Under the pieces are notes generated by a model. That model was not told the origin of the DNA, searched no databases, and worked only from the letters and a program-made list of their open reading frames with translations. The translations under genes and the position numbers were made by a program. A DNA stretch of 64,000 nucleotides from the NCBI GenBank assembly GCA_963830725.1, contig CAWHNO010000016.1, positions 496,001 to 560,000 of the forward strand, given 5' to 3'. Origin of the DNA: DASSUW01 sp963830725. Its GTDB lineage: Bacteria; Actinomycetota; Thermoleophilia; Solirubrobacterales; Solirubrobacteraceae. This document shows positions 46,016-55,730 of this stretch, in pieces (the first letter of the stretch is position 1; every line of letters begins with the position of its first letter).

Positions 46016-46794
46016 GCGCGGCTCACCAGGTAGTGCCACTCGTTGTCGAGCCGGTAGCTGCCGTCGGGCCGGCGCCACGGGGCGAGCGACTCGGCGATGG
46101 CCGCGGCGACGGTGTCGCGGCCGACCCGCTCGGCGGCGGCGACGGCGCTGCCCGCCGACAGCATCGCGCGCAGCAGCGACTGCTCGTCCGCGAACTCGTA
46201 CTCCCACGACGTGTGGAAGGACTCGAGCGGGCGCAGCCCGGCGTCGCGCGCGATCCGCTCGAGCAGGTCGAAGCGCCAGTACGGCGGCTCGTCGCCCTCC
46301 ATCGACAGCAGCGGCAGGATCGCGTGCTTCATCGCCTCGAGCGAGCAGCGCTCGGGCCGCCCGAAGACCTGGGCCAGCACCGTGCCTCCCGGCCGGGTCA
46401 CGCGCGCGGCCTCGCTGATGGCGGACGTCATGTCGTCGGCGAAGAAGAACGAGCTGAACCCCGTCACGACGTCGAAGCCGTCGTCGCCGAACGGCAGCGC
46501 CTGCATGTCGCCGGCGTGCAGGTCGGCCTCCGGCACGCGCTCGCGGGCGATCGCCAGCAGCGGCTCGGAGGCGTCGAACCCGACGACGCGGGCGCCGCGG
46601 TCGGCGGCCGCGCGCAGGAACACGCCCGAGCCGCAGCCGATGTCGAGCACGCGCTGGCCGTGACCGATCCGTAGGTGCTCGATCGCCGTCTCGTAGGTCG
46701 GCATCTGCTGCTCCTCGGTGGCCGCCCAGTCGTGCGCCTTGGCACCCCAGAGCCGGCCCCAGACGTCGGCGCTGCTGATCGCGATGGATGTCAT
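46012..46794 (-). CDS. Class I SAM-dependent methyltransferase
   Basis: 260 aa. SAM-binding VLDIGCGSGVFLRAAADRG at ~50-65, acidic residue in VVGFDASEPLL, motif II HAGDMQALPFGDDGFDVVTG. The UbiE/type-11 fold; substrate unknown, likely a small molecule. It has a near-consensus promoter (TTGACA-17-TATAAA) that overlaps the start of the divergent padR gene, so it is probably PadR-controlled. Confidence 0.88.
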   Translation of the reverse strand: MTSIAISSADVWGRLWGAKAHDWAATEEQQMPTYETAIEHLRIGHGQRVLDIGCGSGVFLRAAADRGARVVGFDASEPLLAIARERVPEADLHAGDMQALPFGDDGFDVVTGFSSFFFADDMTSAISEAARVTRPGGTVLAQVFGRPERCSLEAMKHAILPLLSMEGDEPPYWRFDLLERIARDAGLRPLESFHTSWEYEFADEQSLLRAMLSAGSAVAAAERVGRDTVAAAIAESLAPWRRPDGSYRLDNEWHYLVSRA

Positions 46795-46815
46795 CCGTCC
46801 GCCCTTGGTCGTAAA

Positions 46816-46859
46816 CTACGTTCCATACTCTTTATAACTATGGGACGTAGCTATGTCAA
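46816..46859 (-). promoter_or_regulatory. PadR operator and consensus promoter for the methyltransferase
   Basis: Inverted repeat CTACGTTCCATA (46816-46827) and TATGGGACGTAG (46839-46850), 11 of 12 positions paired, spacer 11 nt. On the minus strand TTGACA (46859-46854), 17 nt, TATAAA (46836-46831) is an almost perfect sigma70-type promoter for the methyltransferase, and the operator covers spacer and -10. The right arm ends 2 nt before the padR ATG, so padR is probably leaderless or nearly so and autoregulated. Confidence 0.75.
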
Positions 46860-47384
46860 GGGATGAGCTGAGCCTGTTCTCGTATGAGGTCCTCGGCCTG
46901 GTGGGCCGGACGGGGGCCGGCGCCCACGACCTCCTGCGCATGGCCCGGCGCGCGCGGATGCTCGACTGGGCCGGCGAGAGCCAGTACTACGTCGAGCCCA
47001 AGCGGCTGGCCCGGCTCGGCTACCTCGAGGCGCACAAGGAGCCCGGCCGGACGCGCGAGCGGACGGTCTACACGCTCACGGACAAGGGCATCGAGGCGCT
47101 GCGCGCGTTCGCGCAGACGCCGGCCCGCGTCACGCCGCTCAAGAGCGAGCCGCTGCTGCGCCTGCTGATCGCCGACCTCGCCGGCGAGGAGGCCGACGCG
47201 CGAGAGCCTGTCGACGCTGCGCGAGGACCTCGCGGACCTGCGCGAGCGCCTCGCCGAGAGCCACGCGACCTGGGAGGCGCTCCCCCACCGCCGCCGGTAT
47301 CTCCGGATCGCCCACAGCTTCCTGAGCGGCTGGCTCGACCTCCACGAACGGCTCGTCGACGACGTCGAGCGCGAGTTCGACTGA
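46853..47384 (+). CDS. PadR-family transcriptional regulator, frame break
   Basis: Winged-helix repressor: FSYEVLGLVGRTGAGAHDLLR, YYVEPKRLARLGYLEAHKEP (recognition region), RERTVYTLTDKGIEAL (wing). Near 47203 the frame shifts and continues as the C-terminal dimerisation helices (LREDLADLRERLAESHATWE, YLRIAHSFLSGWLDLHERLV). ~176 aa joined, the usual length for the Vir/C-terminal PadR subfamily. ATG 46853 directly follows the operator. Confidence 0.86.
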
Positions 47385-47393
47385 ATCAGTCAT

Positions 47394-49115
47394 CTAGCCC
47401 CAGAGGCGCGCGCGGAGACCGGACGCGCGCGCGACGGGGCGGGCGACGGCGGCGCGGATCGCCTCCTCGCCGCCGACCAGGATCAGCTCGCGCCGCGCGC
47501 GCGTGACCGCGGTGTAGAGCAGCTCGCGGGTGAGGATCGGCGAGGTCGGCTCGGGCAGCAGGACGGCGGCGGTGTCGAACTGCGAGCCCTGGCTCTTGTG
47601 GACCGTCATCGCGTACACGGTGTCGACGGCGGCGAGCCGGGTGGGGCTGAACTCGACGATCTCGCCGCCGCGCTCGAACGCGGCGCTGACCTGCCCGTCG
47701 CCGTCCGCGATCACCACGCCGGTGTCGCCGTTGTAGAGCCGCAGCCCGTAGTCGTTCTCGGTCACGAGCAGCGGGCGGCCGACGTACCAGCCGATCGCGG
47801 CCTCGTGGCCGAGCCAGGCCTCGACCCGCGCCGTCCAGCCGCTGACCCCGTGCGGCCCACGGCGGTGCGCGCACAGCAGGCGGAACGAGCCGAGCGCCTC
47901 GATCGCCCGCCGGGCCTGCCCGGCCTGCGCGGCATCGTGCACGGCGCGCGCCGCCTTGACGGCCGCACCGCGCACGGGGGCCAGCGACTCGTCGCCGTCC
48001 GCGATCCAGGTCACGCCGCCGAGCGCCGCGACGGCCGCGTCGCCGTCGCCGCGGCGGATCGCCTCCGCGAGCTCCGCGATCCCGGCGCCGTAGCGGTGGA
48101 CGCGCTCGAGCACGACGATCCCCTCCCCCGCCGGCCCGACGATGTCACCGAGCACGGCGCCCGCCTCGATCGAGGTGAGCTGGCCGGGGTCGCCGACGAG
48201 GATCAGCCGCGCGTCGGCGCGCACGGCCTCGACGAGCCGCGCCATCAGCGACAGCGAGACCATCGAGGTCTCGTCCACGATCACCACGTCGTGCGGCAGC
48301 CGGTTGCCGCGGTCGTGGCGGAAGCGGCTGCGCGTGCCCGGCCGCCAGCCCAGCAGGCGGTGCAGGGTCGAGGCGTCGAGCGCGAGCAGCCGCGCGCGGA
48401 TCTCGTCGCTCACGTCGAGGCGCGCGGCCTCCTCGTGCACGGCCTCGATCAGCCGCGCCGCCGCCTTGCCGGTCGGCGCCGCGAGGGCCACCAGCGGGTC
48501 GCCCTGCTCGAACAGCAGCGCGAGGCTGCGCGCGACGGTCGTCGTCTTGCCGGTGCCGGGCCCGCCGGCCACGACGGCGAAGCGGCGCCGCACCGCGGTC
48601 TCGGCCGCGCGCCGCTGGCCGCCGTCGTCGAACAGGCGTGCGAGCCCGCCGGCCAGCGCCTCCTCATCCAGCGCCGCCGGCGCCTGGCCGGCGAGCGCGA
48701 GCAGATCGGCGGCGACCTGGCGCTCCTCGCGCCAGTAGCGGTCGAGGTAGAGCGAGCGCCCGACGAGCCGCAGCGGGCGCGGCTCGCCGGCCTCCTCGCC
48801 GACGGCCACGAGCGGGCTGGCCTCGAGCTTCTCGAGCCACGTGTCCGTGTCGGGCCACGGCAGCGCGGTCAGGTCGACCGGCTCCTCGGTGTCGACCGTG
48901 ACGGTGTCGCGGATCGTCGCCACGTCGACGTACACGTGGCCGAGCCGCGGCCCGCGGACGGCGAGCGCGGCGGCGAGCGCCACCGCCTCGTCCTGCTCCC
49001 CGGCCAGCTCGGCCAGCCGGCGGGCGACGTGCAGGTCGGCCGAGGCGAGCACGCCCGCCTCGTTGAACTCGCGCAGCAGGCCGGCGGCGCTCAGGACGAG
49101 CCGCGGGTCGCTCAT
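47394..49115 (-). CDS. recD: Exodeoxyribonuclease V subunit alpha (RecD)
   Basis: 5'-3' helicase of RecBCD. 573 aa. Walker A VVAGGPGTGKTTTVAR at ~175-190, VAAPTGKAAARL, Walker B VVIVDETSMVSL, ILVGDPGQLTSIEAG, and the C-terminal motifs MTVHKSQGSQFD and LLYTAVTRARRELILVG. N-terminal domain (1-~110) contacts RecB. ATG overlaps the recB stop (ATGA), and its SD (GGAGGGG) is donated by a junction repeat. Confidence 0.95.
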   Translation of the reverse strand: MSDPRLVLSAAGLLREFNEAGVLASADLHVARRLAELAGEQDEAVALAAALAVRGPRLGHVYVDVATIRDTVTVDTEEPVDLTALPWPDTDTWLEKLEASPLVAVGEEAGEPRPLRLVGRSLYLDRYWREERQVAADLLALAGQAPAALDEEALAGGLARLFDDGGQRRAAETAVRRRFAVVAGGPGTGKTTTVARSLALLFEQGDPLVALAAPTGKAAARLIEAVHEEAARLDVSDEIRARLLALDASTLHRLLGWRPGTRSRFRHDRGNRLPHDVVIVDETSMVSLSLMARLVEAVRADARLILVGDPGQLTSIEAGAVLGDIVGPAGEGIVVLERVHRYGAGIAELAEAIRRGDGDAAVAALGGVTWIADGDESLAPVRGAAVKAARAVHDAAQAGQARRAIEALGSFRLLCAHRRGPHGVSGWTARVEAWLGHEAAIGWYVGRPLLVTENDYGLRLYNGDTGVVIADGDGQVSAAFERGGEIVEFSPTRLAAVDTVYAMTVHKSQGSQFDTAAVLLPEPTSPILTRELLYTAVTRARRELILVGGEEAIRAAVARPVARASGLRARLWG

Positions 49116-52100
49116 GACGCAACCCCTCCGCGATGTTCGCGAAGCGAACTCGCAAGGGATTCGGCGCCAGCCGATTCCCCCGTGTCGAGGACGTCGCTGA
49201 GGGCCTCGACCAGCGCGCCCGAGGGATGCCAGGCGAAGACGCCGCCGGGCGGGCCGGTCATGCCGCGCACGAACAGGTAGAGGACGCCCGCGAGGTGGCG
49301 GTCCGGGTCGTAGCCGGCCAGCCGCCAGCGCAGGTAGCGATGCAGCGCGACGGTGTAGAGCAGCGCCTGCAGGCCGTAGTGGCCGCGCACCATCTCGGCG
49401 GCCAGCGCCTCCGGACGGTAGTGCCAGGCGGTCAGCTCCTCGCCCGGCCCGCCGAGCCAGTTCGTCTTGTAGTCGACGACCGCGAAGCGGTCACCGACGC
49501 GCGCCACGAGGTCGATGCTCCCGGTCACGTAGCCGCGGACGCTGCGGCGCAGCGCCGGGTCGCCGAGCCGGTCCGCATAGCCGAGCGAGTCGCCGTGCGC
49601 CCGCAGCACCGCGGCGATTGCATCGAGGTCGAGCCACCCGGCCGGCCGGTCGCCCCCGACCAGCGGAAACTCGAAGACGAGCTCGTCGAGCCGGTCGGCG
49701 CGGGCGAGGTCGCGCAGGCGCACGCCGTCCAGCAGCGGGGTCTCGATCGCCGCGCGCAGCCCGGCCACGACGGCCGCGGTGTCGCCGACGTCGACCGGGC
49801 GCCACGCCTGGACCTCGGCCACCGCCGCGGCCAGCTCGGCGTCGAGGTCGGGCGCGGCGAAGTCGGTTGCCTCGAGCACCTGGTGCACGAAGGTGCCGAC
49901 CTGGACGCCGGCCGGCATCGCGCCCAGCACTCGGCTCCCCTCGGCGACGAGCAGCGGCTTCTCCCTCGGCGGCGGCCGCAGGCGGCCCGACCGGCGCCGC
50001 GGGCTCGTCGTCGAGCGGCGGCTCCTCCGGCTCGCTCGCCACGCGCGCCTCGTGCGCGCCCGAGGAGATGTCGCTGAACGAGGTGCGCCGCCAGCGCTGG
50101 TCGAGCGAGCGGTCGAAGCGCGCGGCCGACAGCTCGGCCGGCTCGCGCCGGTGTCCGCTCCACGCGACGGGCAGGCCGAGCGTCGAGCGCTCGACGGCGA
50201 TGCAGCCGGGCGCCTCCTCGCGCAGCGCCTCGAACCGCGCCCACGCGGCCTCGTCGCTCGGCGTGTCGCGCGCCGTCGCCGGCACCGTGCCGTCGGCCGC
50301 GCGCGCGAACAGCAGCCGGCCGAGCGCCGACTCGCGGCTGTTCCACGCCGTCGCCCACCACACGACCGCCTGGTGCTGCGCGCGGGTCAGCGCGACGTAC
50401 GCCAGCCGCAGGTCCTCGCCGCGCTGCTCGATCAGCTCCTGCCGCTTGTGGGCGTCGAAGTCCGGCCCTTCGAGGCCGACGTCGATCGTCCGCCGGTCGC
50501 CCGCGCCGGGGTCGTGGAAGGCGACCGGGACCCCCTTCGGGATGAAGCTCGGCTCCCACAGGTAGGGGTAGTAGACGACGGGGAACTCGAGTCCCTTGCT
50601 GCGGTGGACGGTGAGGACCTGGACCGCCTCCTCGTCGGACTCGAGCCGGCGGCTGCGGTCCTCGTCGCCGGTGTCCTGGCCGGCCTCGGCGATCCGCCGC
50701 CGCAGCCAGCCGACGAGCGCAGTCGGCCCGAGCTGCTCGGCGGTCGCCGCCGCGTGCAGCAGCTCGGCGACGTGGCGCAGGTCGGTCAGCGCGCGCTCTC
50801 CGTTCACGCGCGCGAGGATGCGCTGCGGGAGGCCCTCCGCGAGCGTGATCGTCTCGGTGAGCGAGGCGACCCCGCGCAGGCGCAGCACGCTCGCCCAGTC
50901 GTGCAACCGCAGGTGGACCGCCTCCCACTCATCCTCGCCCGCCGTCGCGACGCGCTCGGCGCTCCAGCCCAGGAACGGGGTGAGCGCCGCGGCGCGGGCG
51001 CGCAGCGACGAGGTCGGGCGCTCGAGCGCCTCCAGCAGCCGCAACCAGTCGCGTGCAGGGTCGGTGCCGAACACGCTGCCGGCGCCGTTGATGACGGCAG
51101 GGACCTCGACCTCCTCGAGCGCGTCGCGGATCAGCGCCGCCGTGCGGTTGGTCTGCACGAGCACCGCCACGTGGCCGGGGCGCAGCTTCACGCTCGCGAG
51201 CGTGCGGCCGTCTTCGGCCCGGCGCTCGATCCCGGGCTCGGCGTTGAGCAGCTTCACGAGGTCGGCGGCGAGGTCCTTCGCGACGTGCTCGCGAGCCGAG
51301 CCGATGTTGGCGTAGCCCCCGCGCGTGAGCTGCAGCGACGGCTCGTCGCGATGCACGACGCGGATGCGCAGCGGCGTGCCCGCCATCCGCGGGCGCTGGT
51401 TGGCCTCGGTGGCGTGGACGGGCAGGTAGACGATGCCCTCGTGACCGAGCTGGGCGCCGCCGAACAGCGCGTCGTAGGCGTCGATCAATCCCTGGTCGCT
51501 GCGCCAGTTGGTGTCCAGCGTGGGGCGCTGGGACGCCTCCTGCGCGGCCTCGAGGTAGGCGTAGACGTCGGCGCCGCGGAACGCGTAGATCGCCTGTTTC
51601 GGATCGCCGATCAGGACCAGCGTGCTCCCGCCGCCGGCGAAGGCGCGCCGCAGGATGCTCCATTGGATCGGGTCGGTGTCCTGGAACTCGTCGACCAGCA
51701 CGACGCGGTACCGCTCGCAAAGCCGCCGCACGCCGATCTCGCCGGCCGGCCCGTGCAGCGTGTCGTCCAGCCGCGTCAACAGGTCGTCGAAGGTCATCAG
51801 GCCGGCGCGGTCCTTGCGAGCCTTCAGCTCCCTGCGGGCGGCGTTCGCCAGCCGCGCGCGCATCGCCGGCAGCGAGTCGGCCCCTGCGCGCGACGGCTCG
51901 ATCGGCGCGACCGGGTTCTCGATGGCGATCCGCGCGATCCGGCCCGCCTCGTCGCGGCTCATCGGGTGCTGCTCCTCGTGGTGGAAGCGACGCACGTAGA
52001 GGTCGTCGACCACCTGGTCGACGAGGTCGCTGACGTCCTCGACGAACTGGCTGTCGCGCGTGACGTCGCCGGCCACGCCGAGGCCGGCGAGCACCTCCTG

Positions 52101-52460
52101 GCAGAACCCGTGCGTGGTGGCGATCGTCGCCGCGTCGAAGTCCGACAGCGCGCGGGCGAGCCGTGCGCGCCGCAGGGCCACCAGCTCCGGCGGGCCGTCG
52201 GCCAGCAGCCGCACGACGTCGTCGCCCTCGCCGGGACTGCCGAGCGCGCGCTCGGTCTCGACCAGGCGTTGCCGCACGCGCTCGCGCAGCTCGCCGGTCG
52301 CCATCCGCGTGAAGGTCACGAGCAGCAGCTCGTTGAGCGGCGTGCCGTCGGCGATGAAGCGCGCGGCCAGCGCGGCGATCGCGTACGTCTTGCCCGTGCC
52401 GGCGCTCGCCTCGAGCACGGTGACGCCGGTCGGCAGCGGTCCGCAGACGTCGAACCTCAT
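49112..52460 (-). CDS. recB: Exodeoxyribonuclease V subunit beta (RecB), one frame break
   Basis: 3'-5' helicase/nuclease of RecBCD. Walker A LEASAGTGKTYAIAALAARF at the N-terminus, VVLVDEFQDTDPIQW, GDPKQAIYAFRGAD, VLTVHRSKGLEFPVVYYP, AYVALTRAQHQAVVWW. Near 49965 the frame changes and the nuclease domain follows, with GSIDLVARVGDRFAVVDYKTN (D...DYK active site) and a final helix. ~1115 aa joined. The last residues (LASSLREHRGG) are encoded by a junction repeat. ATG 52460 overlaps recC. Confidence 0.93.
49121..49158 (-). repeat. SD-carrying junction repeat family C, copy 2
   Basis: Minus strand: CTTGCGAGTTCGCTTCGCGA, ACATCGCGGAGGGGTTG; near-identical to 34339-34374. It encodes the last residues of recB and provides GGAGGGG to recD. 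Confidence 0.75.
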
Positions 52461-54685
52461 CGCTGCTCCAGGCGTTCGTGCGCGAGCAGGCCGTCCCACA
52501 GCCGGACGGCCCAGCGGCCGAAGCGGCGCGTCTCGTCGAGGTCCCAGCGCTCGTCGGGACGCGCCGGGTCGGCCAGCAGCTCGTCGAAGCTCCGCACGCC
52601 GCCGAGCACGAGCTGGTGCTCGGGCTCGCGGTCCTCGCGGTCGAAGTCCCAGCTCGACTCCCAGACGTCGCGCGCGGGCTTGATCGGGCCGGCGCCGGCG
52701 CGCACGGCCGCGGCGTAGGCGGCCGAGGTCAGGCAGGCGAGCGGCGCCGGCTCGCGCATGCCGCGGTCGTGGAGGTCGAGCAGGACGGCGAGGTGGTCGC
52801 GCGCGAGCGCCGCGTCGAGCGGCGCGATGCGGGCGATCGTCACGCTCGCGTCCGAGCCCGAGGGAGCCCGGCCGATCGTGATCGCGTCGAAGCTGCGGGC
52901 CGGGTACGCGGCGGTCAGGGCCAGCAGCCGCACCCAGGCGGCGAGCCGGTGGCGCGGGCTCACGCGCGAGTACGTGACGGTGCGCAGCGTGTCGCCGGCG
53001 ACGCCGGGGACGGTGCCGCCGAGCGTCCGCCCGTCCGGGAGCGCGACCTTGACGTCGACCGATCCCGCGCCGCCCTCGGACACGTGGGCGACGATGTCCT
53101 CGACCGTCGGCTCGACGCGGTCGATCACGGGCTTGCCGAGCACGCCCGGCGGCAGCGTGCCGCGCGCGATCTCGGCCAGGACGGCGGTGCGACGCTCGAC
53201 GCCCGCGAGCCGCGCGTCGAGCAGCCGCTGGCCGACGCCCCACACCTCGAGGCCGTCGAGCGCGACGGGCAGCGCGTCCTCGATCTCGTCGGAGTAGTCG
53301 CCCAGACTGATGCCGAGCCGCCGGCGCAGGAAGGCGCGTGCCGGGCGCTCGAAGAAGCGCACGAAGTCGGCCAGCTCGATCACGTCGTCCTCGAGCGACG
53401 GCAACGGGCCGGTGAGGAACGGCGGGTCGGCGGCGCGCTCGGCGGCCAGCGCGCGGGCGCCGTCGAGCGTGACGTGCTCGAAGCTCCACACCCGATCGGG
53501 CACCAGCTTGCCGTGGGTGAAGTTGCGCGGGTCGAACGGCTGCAGCGGGTGGCGGATGACGATCTCCTCGCGCGGTCCCCCGATCACGTCGAGCAGCTCG
53601 CCGACCGGCACGGCCGGCGGCCGCTCGAGGTTCGTGCGCTCGTCGTTGCCGGTGTAGGTGACGATCAGCCGGTCGGTGGCCGCCATCAGGGCGTCGAGCA
53701 GGAGCTGGCGGTCCTCGGTGCGGGCGTCGCGCTCGCCGACGTGCGGGTCGTCGAGCATCAGGTCGTCGCCGTCGCGCGGGCCCTTGCGCGGGAACACGCC
53801 GTCGTCGAGGCCGAGCAGGCAGACCACGCGATGCGGGACCGAGCGCATCGGCACGAGCGTGCAGACGGTCAGGTGGCCGGTGCGGAAGTTCGCGCGCGTG
53901 GGGCGGCCCTTGACGCGGTCGGCGAGCACGGCGCGGATCTCCTCGAGCGCCAGCTCGGTGGTGTGACCGGCGGCTTCGGTGACCACGTCGTCGAGCACGC
54001 GCTGGAGCTCGGCGCGCTGCCAGGCGTCGCGGGGCGCGGTGGCGGTCAGGGCGTCGGCGGCGGCGGCGAGGGTCGTCGCCCAGTCGGTGATCGGCTGCGG
54101 CGCGCTGAGCGCGTCGACGGCCGCGTGCAGGCGGTCGATCAGCTCGGCGAAACGGCCGGCGAGGTCGATCGCATCGCTCTCGACGTCGTCGAGCGGGAGC
54201 ACCTTCTCGAACAGCCGCCGCTCGTCCTCGGTCATGGCCACGCCGAGCAGCAGGCGGTCGAGCCCCGTGCGCCAGGTGCCTGCCGGCTCGTCGTCGAGCT
54301 TGAAGGGCTTGCGGTGCGCCTTGTCGAGGCCCCAGCGGATGCCGCTCGCGCGCACCCACTCCTCGATGCGGCCGATCTCGTCGTCGTCGAAGGCGAAGCG
54401 GCGGCGGACCGGCTCGCGATCCGCGAGGTCGAGCACCTGCGAGGCGGTCATGCGCTCGTCGGCGAGCTCGAGCAGCCGGGCGACGACGCCGAGGACCGGG
54501 TTGGTCTGGCGCAGCGAGCGGTCGGCGAGGCGAACGCGCAGGTCCGGCTCGGGCGCCTCGTCGCCGGCCCCGAAGGTGGCCTGGATCAGCGGCGCGAAGG
54601 TCTCGATGTCCGGGCACATCACGATCACGTCGCGCGGCTCGAGCGTGGGGTCCTGCTCGAGCTCGTGCAGGATCGCGGCTCGCAT
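52457..54685 (-). CDS. recC: Exodeoxyribonuclease V subunit gamma (RecC), C-terminal two-thirds
   Basis: Chi-recognition and scaffold subunit. 742 aa from an internal ATG. Dead-helicase motifs VIVMCPDIETFAPLIQATFG, NPVLGVVARLLELADERM, VCLLGLDDGVFPRKG, RQLLLDALMAATDRLIVTYTGND; C-terminal inactive nuclease-like domain. Homology continues upstream of this ATG to about 54837 (LLQRLQADIRADRAP, SCHGRARQVEVM). The gene was therefore one reading unit with the fragment at 54844-55730, from which it is separated by a palindrome doublet. Confidence 0.9.
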   Translation of the reverse strand: MRAAILHELEQDPTLEPRDVIVMCPDIETFAPLIQATFGAGDEAPEPDLRVRLADRSLRQTNPVLGVVARLLELADERMTASQVLDLADREPVRRRFAFDDDEIGRIEEWVRASGIRWGLDKAHRKPFKLDDEPAGTWRTGLDRLLLGVAMTEDERRLFEKVLPLDDVESDAIDLAGRFAELIDRLHAAVDALSAPQPITDWATTLAAAADALTATAPRDAWQRAELQRVLDDVVTEAAGHTTELALEEIRAVLADRVKGRPTRANFRTGHLTVCTLVPMRSVPHRVVCLLGLDDGVFPRKGPRDGDDLMLDDPHVGERDARTEDRQLLLDALMAATDRLIVTYTGNDERTNLERPPAVPVGELLDVIGGPREEIVIRHPLQPFDPRNFTHGKLVPDRVWSFEHVTLDGARALAAERAADPPFLTGPLPSLEDDVIELADFVRFFERPARAFLRRRLGISLGDYSDEIEDALPVALDGLEVWGVGQRLLDARLAGVERRTAVLAEIARGTLPPGVLGKPVIDRVEPTVEDIVAHVSEGGAGSVDVKVALPDGRTLGGTVPGVAGDTLRTVTYSRVSPRHRLAAWVRLLALTAAYPARSFDAITIGRAPSGSDASVTIARIAPLDAALARDHLAVLLDLHDRGMREPAPLACLTSAAYAAAVRAGAGPIKPARDVWESSWDFDREDREPEHQLVLGGVRSFDELLADPARPDERWDLDETRRFGRWAVRLWDGLLAHERLEQR

Positions 54686-54838
54686 GACCTCGACCTGGCG
54701 CGCGCGCCCGTGGCAGGAGTGGATCTGGACGCTGCGGTCGAGCGGGTAGGCCGCCGGCGCGCGATCGGCGCGGATGTCGGCCTGAAGGCGCTGCAGCAGC
54801 GAGTCGCTCGCCGTCTCGACCGGGTGGTGATGGTCAAG

Positions 54839-54880
54839 GGGGGTCAGACCCCCTGTGGTGGTACGGAGGGGTCAGACCCC
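54839..54880. repeat. Palindrome doublet GGGGTCAGACCCC x2 inside recC
   Basis: GGGGGTCAGACCCCC (54839-54853) and GGGGTCAGACCCC (54868-54880), 14 nt apart. Each is a perfect inverted repeat around a central A. On the recC strand the first supplies an in-frame TGA. Flanking protein sequence (LQLVLG before, DHHHPVE after) is continuous in homologues, so the doublet looks inserted. It resembles REP-type doublets. Confidence 0.8.
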
Positions 54881-55730
54881 AGCACGAGCTGCAGCTCGCG
54901 GCTGTCGTGGCCCCATGAGGCGAGCAGCCGGTTGGCGGGCCGGGTGGCGGTCGGGTCGTCGCGGCGGCGGGTGACCGGCGGAGCCGTCGACAGCTTCTCC
55001 CACAGCGCCGGCGAGGGATGCAGCGCGAACAGGTGGACGTCGCGGCCGGCGGAGAGCGCGCGCAGGACCTCGACGTGGCCCCGGGGGAGCCGGGTCAGGC
55101 CGAAGAGGCTCAGGCGCGGCGGGAGGTCGGCGAGCGATGGGTCCTCGCGCAGGCGCGCGCACGCGTGTTGCAGCCGCTCGGCCGGGTCGGGCTCGGCGAT
55201 GCGCTGTCTCAGTCGCCTGAAGAGCTCCGCCTGCCAGGCGGCGTCGGGCGGGATGCCGGCGTCGTCGCCGGCCGCCCAGGCGCGGACCATCTCCGGCCGG
55301 TGCAGGGCATAGCGGTCGAACAGGCCGGCGATGTGACGGACGGTCGCGAAGCGGCGCGCGGGATTGCCGCCGACGTGCCCGGCCAGGCTCTGCAGCCACA
55401 GCTCGCCGAGCGACTCGTCGACGACCTCGAGCAGCGGCCAGACCGACCGCTCGGGAAGCCACGGGTCCTCCTCGATGCCGGAGGCGGCCGCCACGGCCTC
55501 GGTGACCAGCCGGCGCGGCGTCGGGAAGTCGACGTTCGCGCACACGCCGTCGCCGCGGCCGGGCGAGGCGCCGAGGCCGGACGACATGCGCTGGGTGAGC
55601 CAGCGCTCCATCCCGCGCGTCGGGACGGCGACCAGCTCGCGCGCGAAGGGGTCGGGCAGCGGGTCGGCGAGCAGCGCGCGCAGCGCATCGACGAGCCCGT
55701 CGGCCCGTTCGGCTCGATGGACGTGGAGAT
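54844..55730 (-). pseudogene. recC: RecC, N-terminal third, cut off by palindrome doublet
   Basis: LHVHRAERADGLVDALRALLADP, VPTRGMERWLTQRMS and FARREL-type FDRYALHRPEMVRAWA match the N-terminal helicase-like domain of RecC, up to LLASWGHDSRELQLVLG. The frame then reads into the doublet and stops at 54844. No start codon is in frame at the expected place; the sequence TGATCTCC would read TGATGCTCC with one added G, giving a start overlapping the VOC-gene stop. So there is a likely base loss at ~55729 in addition to the insertion. Confidence 0.8.

Noticed and set aside
52478..55312. 944-codon plus-strand frame opposite recC
   Set aside because: Mirror of recC codon bias; no recognisable motifs, and it crosses both recC pieces and the palindrome doublet.
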